Shown in pieces: positions 1 to 4,887 of a stretch of 5,742 nt of DNA (position 1 is the stretch's first letter; the number at the start of each line of letters is the position of its first letter). The stretch covers positions 1 through 5,742 of the forward strand of contig CANFPR010000058.1 of the NCBI GenBank assembly GCA_947448975.1. The letters run 5' to 3'. The translations under genes and the position numbers were made by a program. The notes beneath the pieces are model-generated. The model had not been told where the DNA came from. It made no database searches and worked only from the letters and a program-made list of their open reading frames with translations. The DNA is from Micrococcales bacterium (GTDB lineage Bacteria; Actinomycetota; Actinomycetes; Actinomycetales; Microbacteriaceae).

Positions 1-74
1 GCACCAAGGTAGTTGCCGAGGTGAAGTGATCCGGCGGAAGGCTGCATTCCGCTGAGCAGGTTTGGCTTGGTCAT
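1..74 (-). CDS. trpS: Tryptophan--tRNA ligase, N-terminal fragment (runs off left edge)
   Basis: This is the first 24 codons of a class I aminoacyl-tRNA synthetase that charges tRNA-Trp with tryptophan in the cytoplasm. Reading leftward from the ATG at 74-72, the peptide begins MTKPNLLSGMQPSAGSLHLG and continues NYLG. SGMQPS followed by HLGNYLG is the N-terminal ATP-binding signature of TrpS, where HLGN is the family's version of the HIGH motif (residues 18-21). The usual TrpS is about 330-350 residues, so over 90% of the gene lies outside the window. The start is firm because the conserved block begins within ten residues of this ATG. There is no Shine-Dalgarno sequence; a TAAACT box ends 7 bases before the ATG, which suggests a leaderless transcript. 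The upstream membrane-protein gene ends only 23 bases away, so read-through from it is also possible. Confidence 0.93.
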   Translation of the reverse strand, partial: MTKPNLLSGMQPSAGSLHLGNYLG

Positions 75-87
75 AGGCTCAAGTTTA
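75..87 (-). promoter_or_regulatory. Putative -10 box and leaderless start of trpS
   Basis: Read on the minus strand, TAAACT (87-82) is followed by TGAGCCT and then the trpS ATG at 74. This fits the actinobacterial TANNNT -10 element with a 7-base gap, which would place the first transcribed base at or next to the A of ATG. There is no purine-rich ribosome binding site in the gap. No convincing -35 box is visible at 16-19 bases upstream. The box sits wholly in the 23-base spacer after the membrane-protein stop codon. Confidence 0.5.
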
Positions 88-97
88 GTTTGGCTAG

Positions 98-1159
98 CTA
101 CTCGCGCTGGGTTGCCTGTTGCTTGTTTATCTTGATTTGCTTGCGGTAGGCGATGTTCACGGCGGTGAATGCCGCGGCCGATGCAACAAACAGCACCAGA
201 TAGTTAGTTTGAAAAACTAGCCCAAGCGGGGTGAGAACCGTCTCGCTCAGCGCTCCTTCAAAGTGGCTAGAGGGTAAAGCGGGAATTATCCCTGCGATTG
301 CGAGAGTGACGGGCGTTGACCAACAGGCAAATCTTAGAATGCTGGCAACTGTGACAAACCGCTTTCCAACCTCGGTGCTGAACAGCCAGGAAAGCCGAAT
401 CAAAGCTGCAGGAACCCAAATAATGTGAAGCCCAAGAATTGCATACAGTGCCAAACCGAGTAGAAGTCTAGGCATGTAACCAGAAGGAGCCATCCTTTGG
501 ATGAAGGGGGAGATAAAAACCAGAGCAACTAACCACCCGAGGCAACCCACCATAAACCACCGAAAGAACCGAACTTTGCGACGCGTAAGTGCTACCCAAC
601 TAACAGCATCCACTTCGCGTTTAGGAGAGAGGTTTGCTTTGGCGGCACGTCGGGCCCAAACCGAGAGGGGCACAGCGTAGGAGAGAAAGGCAATTGGCCA
701 GAGAAACGCGTTGACGATGACGAAAACCTTTGACCACAGCAGAAACGGTGAGCCAAGGCTCAGCACGCTTGGGCCTAAGGCGGAAAACCAAATTTGGATT
801 GCGTACTGGTTGTACAAGTCGAATCCGATAGCGACAGTCAAAATACTGATTCGCACGTTGTTTACTGTGCGATGAGCAAAAAATTTCTCAACTGAAGAAA
901 CTGGCCCAGAAACAAGCTCGGGATCGGCAGCTCGCTTTGCCTGCGCCAAAAGATATGTTGCGCCGAGAGTAAGCCATGAACTGTAAAGAGGACTGAAGTG
1001 GACAAAATACCCAAGTATATTTTGGCTCGCGGAAACCATGAACCAGGCAATAACCTCTTTTGAGATGTAGAGCAGTGCACCGATTGCCATTGATGCGGTG
1101 AGCGCGTTTAACCAACGCTTCGAAGTGAAGGCTGCCCAGCTCGGGTCGATTTTTCTCAA
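98..1159 (-). CDS. Unrecognised polytopic membrane protein
   Basis: I do not recognise a family. The 353-residue product has about eight hydrophobic stretches that could cross the membrane, roughly at residues 17-43, 53-73, 102-128, 140-168, 201-222, 229-255, 269-295 and 311-336. Basic loops separate them (for example WARRAAK at 168-174, and TRRKVRFFRW at 192-201), and the tail is lysine/glutamine-rich. There is no obvious cleavable signal peptide, enzyme motif or nucleotide-binding motif. The start is a TTG at 1159-1157, chosen because AGGGGG lies 5 bases upstream; the next residues are RKIDPSW. The gene is visibly AT-richer than its neighbours: by hand count 26 of 60 bases are G or C in 961-1020 and 30 of 60 in 481-540, against 38 of 60 in 2461-2520 of the amylase gene. 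It lies between xth and trpS in the same direction, 67 bases after xth and 23 before trpS. A transporter or a cell-envelope protein are both possible; nothing in the sequence decides. Confidence 0.8.
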   Translation of the reverse strand: MRKIDPSWAAFTSKRWLNALTASMAIGALLYISKEVIAWFMVSASQNILGYFVHFSPLYSSWLTLGATYLLAQAKRAADPELVSGPVSSVEKFFAHRTVNNVRISILTVAIGFDLYNQYAIQIWFSALGPSVLSLGSPFLLWSKVFVIVNAFLWPIAFLSYAVPLSVWARRAAKANLSPKREVDAVSWVALTRRKVRFFRWFMVGCLGWLVALVFISPFIQRMAPSGYMPRLLLGLALYAILGLHIIWVPAALIRLSWLFSTEVGKRFVTVASILRFACWSTPVTLAIAGIIPALPSSHFEGALSETVLTPLGLVFQTNYLVLFVASAAAFTAVNIAYRKQIKINKQQATQRE

Positions 1160-1170
1160 TGGTTCCCCCT
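1160..1170 (-). promoter_or_regulatory. Ribosome binding site fixing a TTG start
   Basis: On the minus strand AGGGGG (1170-1165) is followed by AACCA and the TTG at 1159. The five-base spacing is good for a Shine-Dalgarno site, and it is the main reason for accepting TTG as the start of the membrane protein. The neighbouring trpS and xth genes have no such site. Confidence 0.6.
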
Positions 1171-1192
1171 GATTAGAACTTTTGATGCCTTC

Positions 1193-1198
1193 AGACTA
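1193..1198 (-). promoter_or_regulatory. Possible -10 box for the membrane-protein gene
   Basis: TAGTCT is read on the minus strand in the 67-base spacer after xth. Transcription starting about 7 bases downstream would give a leader of roughly 25-30 bases that includes the AGGGGG ribosome binding site. The hexamer is identical to the box before the GH13 gene (2110-2115). No good -35 box is seen, so this is only a candidate; the gene could equally be read through from xth. Confidence 0.3.
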
Positions 1199-1226
1199 CT
1201 CCAACACGAGCGGCTACATCGCACGA

Positions 1227-2045
1227 TTAGAGCGTGTAGTCAACAACCACAGGGGAGTGGTCGGTCCAGCGAGTGTCATAGCTGGCGACGCGGTGAACCT
1301 TGTAGTTTGCGGCAGCCTCGGCAAGGGCAGGTGTGGCTAGGTGATAGTCGATGCGCCAGCCGGCATCGGTGTCGAAGGCCTGCCCGCGAAACGACCACCA
1401 GGTGTAAGGGCCGGCTTCACCAGGATGCGCGGCGCGACCCACATCGACCCAACCCTGTTTGTGCATCATGGTGTCAAAATAGGCACGTTCTTCAGGCAAG
1501 AATCCCGCGTTCTTGAGGTTGCCCTTCCAGTTTTTGATGTCGAGCTCGGTGTGACCCACGTTCAGATCGCCAAGAACTACAACTTTCGCTCCGTCTGCTC
1601 GCAGCGCATCCATGCGGGCAGTCATGGCTTCGAGAAACTTGTACTTCTCGACCTGCTTAAGGGTGTCGACCTCGCCCGAGTGCACATAGGTGCTAATCAC
1701 GGTGAGAGTTTGGCCGTTCACGTCGAAATCGACCTCGAGCCAGCGACCGGCGCTGTCGAAATCTTCGGCGCCCAGAGCGGTGCGGTGGGCGGTTGGTGCC
1801 ATGCGGCTCAGGACGGCGACACCGGCGCGACCCTTGGCGCTCGCGGCATCGTGCAGCACGTGCCAGCTGTGACCCAGGGCGTCTTCGGTGCCTGCGAAAA
1901 GCTCGAGCAGGTCGGTGGTGTCGGCGCGCACCTCTTGAAGAGCGATGATGTCTGGGTGCTCGGCCACAACCCAATCGGCCATGCCTTTTCTAAACGCGGC
2001 ACGCACGCCGTTTACGTTGATGGTTGCGACTTTGAGAGTGGTCAT
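1227..2045 (-). CDS. xth: Exodeoxyribonuclease III (AP endonuclease, Xth/ExoA family)
   Basis: This is a cytoplasmic base-excision-repair nuclease that cuts DNA at abasic sites and degrades one strand 3' to 5'. The 272-residue length is normal for the family, and all catalytic landmarks of the EEP fold are present: ATINVNGVR at 7-15 (N12), LQEVR at 36-40 with metal ligand E38, Y119 in STYVHSGE, GDLNVGHTELDIKNWKGN at 159-176 with D160 and N162, RIDYHLA at 231-237 with D233, and TDHSPVV at 261-267 with D262 and H263. These match the E. coli ExoIII residues E34, Y109, D151, N153, D229, D258 and H259. The ATG at 2045 is chosen because the conserved first strand starts at residue 5 and a TACACT box ends 6 bases upstream; there is no Shine-Dalgarno site. 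It is transcribed divergently from the GH13 gene and is followed by the membrane protein and trpS. Confidence 0.96.
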   Translation of the reverse strand: MTTLKVATINVNGVRAAFRKGMADWVVAEHPDIIALQEVRADTTDLLELFAGTEDALGHSWHVLHDAASAKGRAGVAVLSRMAPTAHRTALGAEDFDSAGRWLEVDFDVNGQTLTVISTYVHSGEVDTLKQVEKYKFLEAMTARMDALRADGAKVVVLGDLNVGHTELDIKNWKGNLKNAGFLPEERAYFDTMMHKQGWVDVGRAAHPGEAGPYTWWSFRGQAFDTDAGWRIDYHLATPALAEAAANYKVHRVASYDTRWTDHSPVVVDYTL

Positions 2046-2057
2046 GGCTCAAGTGTA
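2046..2057 (-). promoter_or_regulatory. Putative -10 box and leaderless start of xth
   Basis: On the minus strand TACACT (2057-2052) is followed by TGAGCC and the ATG of xth at 2045. The geometry is that of an actinobacterial leaderless promoter, with a 6-base gap and no ribosome binding site. The string ACTTGAGCC before this ATG is also found before the trpS ATG. No clear -35 element is visible upstream. Confidence 0.5.
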
Positions 2058-2109
2058 AGTTTGGTTGCGGCCTCGGCTGGCGCTAAAGGGTTCGTGCCCG
2101 CATCTGCTC

Positions 2110-2121
2110 TAGTCTTGCCCT
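2110..2121 (+). promoter_or_regulatory. Putative -10 box and leaderless start of the GH13 gene
   Basis: TAGTCT (2110-2115) is followed by TGCCCT and the ATG at 2122. The first three bases of the box are an in-frame TAG stop, and the codons between it and the ATG (TCT TGC CCT) cannot start translation, so the ATG is the first usable start in the frame. There is no Shine-Dalgarno site. The box lies 52 bases from the opposing xth box, so the 76-base spacer holds both divergent promoters. Confidence 0.5.
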
Positions 2122-3465
2122 ATGAAACTAGAACAGCGCGGTTCAGACCACCTCGACTTTGTGCGTAAGGGTCTGATTTATCAGATCTTTCCCGACCGCT
2201 TTGCGCGTGACGAGAGCGTTGTCGCAGACCGAGAGCTGGTCTCGTGGAATTCGGCCCCAACCCCTCAAAACTTCTTTGGCGGCAACCTTCGCGGTGTGAC
2301 CTCGAAGCTCGATTACCTGGCCGGCATCGGCATCGGCAACATCTACTTCAACCCGGTTTTTCGCGCGCCCAGCAACCACCGCTACGACACCGAGAGCTAT
2401 TTCGAGATCGACCCGCTGCTCGGCACCAACCAAGACCTCAAAACCCTAACCACGGATGCTCGCGCTCACGGCATCGGCGTGATTCTCGACGGCGTCTTCA
2501 ACCACAGCGGCAAGTCGATGCCGGAGTTTCTGGCCGCCCAAGCCGGAGACGAAACCCTTCGCGAAATGTTCAGCATCTACCCCGACGGCAGTTACCAAAC
2601 CTTTGGCGGAACCGAGTTCATGCCCAAGCTGAACACCGCATCGCCAATGGTGCTCGATTACGTTGAGCGCGTGCTTCGCCACTGGCACGATTACGGCATT
2701 GCCGGTTGGCGCTTGGATGTGCCTTACAAGTTTGCCGACGGCTTCATGCTCGCTCTGCGCGACCGCGTGAAAGATCTAGATTCGGCCCGCTACTTTATTG
2801 CCGAGGCCTGGAACGAGTGGTCGTTTGCCGAGGGTTTCGAAGCGGTGCAAAACTACCGTTCGGGCTATCGCGTGCTCGACTACGTGCACAAGCACTCGGC
2901 CGATGCCGAAGACTTTATTCTCGACATCATGCGCTGGGGTAAATCTTGGGGAGATTACAGCGTGCTGCCAAACTTTATCGACAGCCACGACACCGCTCGC
3001 TTCGCCACCCTGGTTGAAGGCAAGCGCGAGAGCTGGCAACTCGGTTTTGCGCTGCACATGCTAATTCCGGGTGTGCCGGTGGTCTTTTCGGGCACCGAAC
3101 TCGCTCTCGAGGGGGTAAACGACCCGGGTTGCCGCGCATCATTCCCCAAGACTTTCGACCTCGCGCAGGTTCAGGCTTTCGAATTCAGTGCTCCATTCAT
3201 GCGCCTGCGAGCCTCATCGAAAGCGCTCAGCCACGGCGGGCTTGAAGTTATCGAACTCAAGAACCACGCGCTGCTGTTTGAGCGTGCGCACGAGGATGCA
3301 CTCGGCCATAGGGAACGAATTCAAGTTTTGGTCAACACCGGATACCGCGACGAACTCTTTGGTTCGGCGATTTCGGGGGAGTGGCTCGACATTCACCACA
3401 AGCCGGCTCAACTAGACACTCGGGTGCCAGCGCGAAGCCTTTACTTTCGGGTAGATAAACCCTAG
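2122..3465 (+). CDS. GH13 alpha-glucan hydrolase, neopullulanase/cyclomaltodextrinase-like, intracellular
   Basis: This is a retaining alpha-amylase-family enzyme predicted to cleave alpha-glucosidic bonds in maltodextrins or related oligosaccharides in the cytoplasm; no signal peptide is present. The barrel begins almost at once with LIYQIFPDRF (18-27), followed by FFGGNLRGV (51-59) and NHRYDTESYF (85-94). The GH13 conserved regions are complete: DGVFNH (123-128), MPKLN (167-171), GWRLDVPYK (195-203) with nucleophile D199, IAEAW (226-230) with acid/base E228, and FIDSHD (285-290) with H289 and the transition-state stabiliser D290. MPKLN is the region V form typical of the neopullulanase, cyclomaltodextrinase and maltogenic amylase group. 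Those enzymes are usually about 580 residues with an N-terminal CBM34-type domain; this one is 447 residues and lacks it. The tail (about 375-447) can form the small beta C-domain. Exact substrate specificity cannot be read from the sequence. The ATG at 2122 follows an in-frame TAG and appears leaderless. Confidence 0.9.
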   Translation: MKLEQRGSDHLDFVRKGLIYQIFPDRFARDESVVADRELVSWNSAPTPQNFFGGNLRGVTSKLDYLAGIGIGNIYFNPVFRAPSNHRYDTESYFEIDPLLGTNQDLKTLTTDARAHGIGVILDGVFNHSGKSMPEFLAAQAGDETLREMFSIYPDGSYQTFGGTEFMPKLNTASPMVLDYVERVLRHWHDYGIAGWRLDVPYKFADGFMLALRDRVKDLDSARYFIAEAWNEWSFAEGFEAVQNYRSGYRVLDYVHKHSADAEDFILDIMRWGKSWGDYSVLPNFIDSHDTARFATLVEGKRESWQLGFALHMLIPGVPVVFSGTELALEGVNDPGCRASFPKTFDLAQVQAFEFSAPFMRLRASSKALSHGGLEVIELKNHALLFERAHEDALGHRERIQVLVNTGYRDELFGSAISGEWLDIHHKPAQLDTRVPARSLYFRVDKP

Positions 3466-3941
3466 ATAGTCACCTTCACCGAGGTGCCCGAAACGGTTAC
3501 GACGTATTTTTTGAGGTCGCTGCGGGCCGGGCTTCGGTTGGTGCGAATGCCGGTAGTTGTGTCAAACATGGCCCCGTGCTGGTTGCAAACCAGGTTGGTT
3601 CCGTTGATGCCGGCAAGCATCACCTTTTGGTGTGTGCAATAGGGGCTGAAAGCCTTGAAGACGCCCTTTTTGGGTTGGGTGATCAGAATCTGCTGGCCTT
3701 TGGCACTCACAATTTTGCCTGAACCAACCTTGATGTCGGTGGTCTTACAAACGGCCACGGCAGAAGCCGCGAATGCTGCATCGCTGAGTGAAACCAGCCC
3801 AACTGCCGCAAGTCCTGCGCTCAAACCCCGAAACAGATTGCGTCGCGAAAACGAGCTGAAGTTTTCTTGGTTCGAGGCCACGTGGTTGGTGTCGTTGCAA
3901 GCAGAAGTGCCGCAAACGTCGGCGCAGGTTTGGTTCGTCAT
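3462..3941 (-). CDS. Tat-exported Rieske [2Fe-2S] protein
   Basis: This 159-residue protein is predicted to carry one Rieske cluster on the outer face of the cytoplasmic membrane, where it would transfer electrons; its partner is unknown. Residues 32-39 (SRRNLFRG) with R33-R34 form a twin-arginine export signal, followed by a hydrophobic stretch (about 39-52) and a possible cleavage site after AFA at 56-58. The cluster ligands are C102 and H104 (YCTHQ) and C119 and H122 (CNQHGAMFD), that is CxH-x14-CxxH. The extra cysteine pair that forms a disulfide in bc1-type Rieske proteins (CTHxGC and CPCHG) is absent, which resembles Rieske ferredoxin-type sites. The 31 residues before the Tat motif are unusually long and contain C6, C10 and C15. 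The ATG at 3941 is preferred because a TAGCCT box lies 6 bases before it; a GTG at residue 21 is an alternative without a ribosome binding site. It lies downstream of sdhB and the small ORF, and shares stop-codon bases with the convergent GH13 gene. Confidence 0.9.
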   Translation of the reverse strand: MTNQTCADVCGTSACNDTNHVASNQENFSSFSRRNLFRGLSAGLAAVGLVSLSDAAFAASAVAVCKTTDIKVGSGKIVSAKGQQILITQPKKGVFKAFSPYCTHQKVMLAGINGTNLVCNQHGAMFDTTTGIRTNRSPARSDLKKYVVTVSGTSVKVTI

Positions 3942-3953
3942 TGTTTCAGGCTA
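3942..3953 (-). promoter_or_regulatory. Putative -10 box and leaderless start of the Rieske gene
   Basis: On the minus strand TAGCCT (3953-3948) is followed by GAAACA and the ATG at 3941. A 6-base gap and the lack of any purine-rich ribosome binding site fit leaderless initiation. It implies that the Rieske gene can be expressed separately from the sdh operon upstream. No convincing -35 element is seen. Confidence 0.45.
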
Positions 3954-3978
3954 GGTCGGCGGCAAAGCATCTTGCGAA

Positions 3979-3994
3979 ACATTCGGCCAATTGT
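3979..3994 (-). promoter_or_regulatory. Imperfect palindrome upstream of the Rieske promoter
   Basis: The minus strand reads ACAATTGGCCGAATGT, an interrupted palindrome in which ACA, the central GGCC and TGT match symmetrically while four internal positions do not (ACAnTnGGCCnAnTGT). It sits about 25 bases upstream of the proposed -10 box, so it could be a regulator-binding site near the -35 region. The symmetry is incomplete and no known operator is recognised, so it may be chance. Confidence 0.15.
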
Positions 3995-4020
3995 GAGCAA
4001 CTTCTCAGGCTCAAAGACGT

Positions 4021-4131
4021 TTAACCGCGCCGGGCCTTGCCGGTTACCCAAATTGCCAAGCCGATGATCACGCTAAGCACGGCCGCGAGCGAGATCGTGT
4101 CGACTACCCACTTAGTTGCATCTGGAACCAT
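4021..4131 (-). CDS. Small single-span membrane protein at the end of the sdh operon (36 aa)
   Basis: I do not recognise a family. The ORF encodes 36 residues beginning MVPDATKWVVD. Residues about 12-31 form one strongly hydrophobic segment with small residues (ISLAAVLSVIIGLAIWVTG), and the protein ends KARRG. By the positive-inside rule the C-terminus would face the cytoplasm and the short N-terminus, with D4 and D11, would lie near the outer face. The gene begins 15 bases after the sdhB stop codon, and GAGG (4140-4137) sits 5 bases before the ATG, so translation after sdhB on the same mRNA is expected. Tiny membrane proteins often associate with respiratory complexes (CydX with cytochrome bd is a precedent); a role with succinate dehydrogenase is inferred from position only. 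A chance ORF is the alternative, but the ribosome binding site, spacing and clean membrane segment argue against it. Confidence 0.65.
   Translation of the reverse strand: MVPDATKWVVDTISLAAVLSVIIGLAIWVTGKARRG
4022..4046 (-). terminator. Possible hairpin at the 3' end of the sdh operon
   Basis: On the minus strand TAACCG and CGGTTA form a perfect six-base stem, which can be extended by two G-C pairs (GC with GC) past one bulged G, leaving an eight-base loop. It overlaps the last codons and stop of the small ORF. No clear T-run follows (AACGTCTTTG), so an intrinsic terminator is uncertain; it could instead act as a 3' mRNA-stabilising hairpin. Confidence 0.25.
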
Positions 4132-4136
4132 GATTG

Positions 4137-4140
4137 CCTC
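4137..4140 (-). promoter_or_regulatory. Ribosome binding site of the small sdh-linked ORF
   Basis: GAGG is read on the minus strand, 5 bases before the ATG at 4131 and 6 bases after the sdhB stop codon. Its good position is the main support for the 36-residue ORF being translated. Confidence 0.55.
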
Positions 4141-4146
4141 GATCTT

Positions 4147-4887
4147 TTAGGCGCGTCCGCGCAAGATGGCCTGCTTAACCTCGGCGATTGCCTTGGTTAC
4201 CTGGATGCCACGAGGGCAAGCCTCGGTGCAGTTGAAGGTAGTGCGGCAGCGCCACACACCCTCTTTATCGTTCAAGATTTCTAGGCGCACATCGGCTGCT
4301 TCGTCGCGTGAGTCGAAGATGAAACGGTGGGCGTTGACAATTGCTGCTGGGCCGAAGTATTGCCCGTCTGTCCAGAACACTGGGCACGACGTGGTGCAAG
4401 CGGCACAGAGAATGCACTTGGTGGTGTCGTCGAAACGCTCGCGGTCTTCGGCAGACTGGAGGCGCTCTTTTTCTGGCTTGTCGCTGGCGATCAAGAACGG
4501 TTTGATGTCGCGGTAAGCCTGGTAGAACGGGTTCATGTCGACTACGAGGTCTTTTTCAACCTCGAGGCCCTTGATTGGCTCAACGTAGATTGGCTGAGAC
4601 ATGTCGAGGTCTTTGATGAGGGTTTTACAGGCCAGACGGTTGCGGCCATTGATGCGCATTGCATCTGAGCCACAAACACCGTGAGCACATGATCTTCGGA
4701 AGGTTAGCGAACCGTCTTGCTCCCACTTGATTTTGTGCAGGGCGTCGAGCACGCGGTCGGTGCCAAACACCTCAACGTCGAAGTCTTCCCAGCGAGCCTC
4801 TAGGCCGTCTTCGGGGTTGAAGCGACGCACGAAAAGCGTGACCTTGTAGGTGGGAATCTCGCCCAGCTTCTTGGTTTCAGCAGACAT
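4147..4887 (-). CDS. sdhB: Succinate dehydrogenase iron-sulfur subunit
   Basis: SdhB carries electrons from the FAD of SdhA through three iron-sulfur clusters to the quinone site in the membrane anchor of complex II, on the cytoplasmic side. The 246 residues are normal for the family. The N-terminal ferredoxin domain has C67, C72, D75 and C87 for the [2Fe-2S] cluster (SCAHGVCGSD followed by LAC); aspartate at the third position is also found in E. coli SdhB, so it is not a defect. In the C-terminal domain C158, C161, C164 and C224 fit the [4Fe-4S] cluster, and C168, C214 and C220 fit the [3Fe-4S] cluster (CILCAACTTSCP; WRCRTTFNCTEACP). The ATG overlaps the sdhA stop as TAATG, and GGAG lies 11 bases upstream within sdhA, which suggests translational coupling. 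The small membrane ORF follows 15 bases later. Confidence 0.97.
   Translation of the reverse strand: MSAETKKLGEIPTYKVTLFVRRFNPEDGLEARWEDFDVEVFGTDRVLDALHKIKWEQDGSLTFRRSCAHGVCGSDAMRINGRNRLACKTLIKDLDMSQPIYVEPIKGLEVEKDLVVDMNPFYQAYRDIKPFLIASDKPEKERLQSAEDRERFDDTTKCILCAACTTSCPVFWTDGQYFGPAAIVNAHRFIFDSRDEAADVRLEILNDKEGVWRCRTTFNCTEACPRGIQVTKAIAEVKQAILRGRA

Noticed and set aside
93..100. Small palindromes GCTAGC/TAGCTA at the end of the membrane-protein gene
   Set aside because: Only six bases each, overlapping a stop codon; too short to claim a terminator or operator.
862..1115. Two short minus-strand frames inside the membrane-protein gene
   Set aside because: They are alternative frames of the longer hydrophobic gene, lack ribosome binding sites and have no membrane pattern or domain of their own.
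1341..2168. Long open frame of 275 codons on the plus strand across xth
   Set aside because: It lies antisense to a complete xth gene with all catalytic residues and its protein has no recognisable domain. Long antisense frames are expected opposite GC-rich codons.
3655..3954. 99-codon plus-strand frame opposite the Rieske gene
   Set aside because: The minus-strand Rieske protein has complete ligands and a Tat signal; the antisense product shows no motif.
4664..4666. Aspartate in place of the third cysteine of the SdhB [2Fe-2S] site, first suspected as a missing ligand
   Set aside because: E. coli SdhB also has aspartate at this position and it is an accepted cluster ligand, so it is normal.
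4327..4668. 113-codon plus-strand frame opposite sdhB
   Set aside because: sdhB is intact on the other strand with all iron-sulfur ligands; the antisense frame has no recognisable feature.
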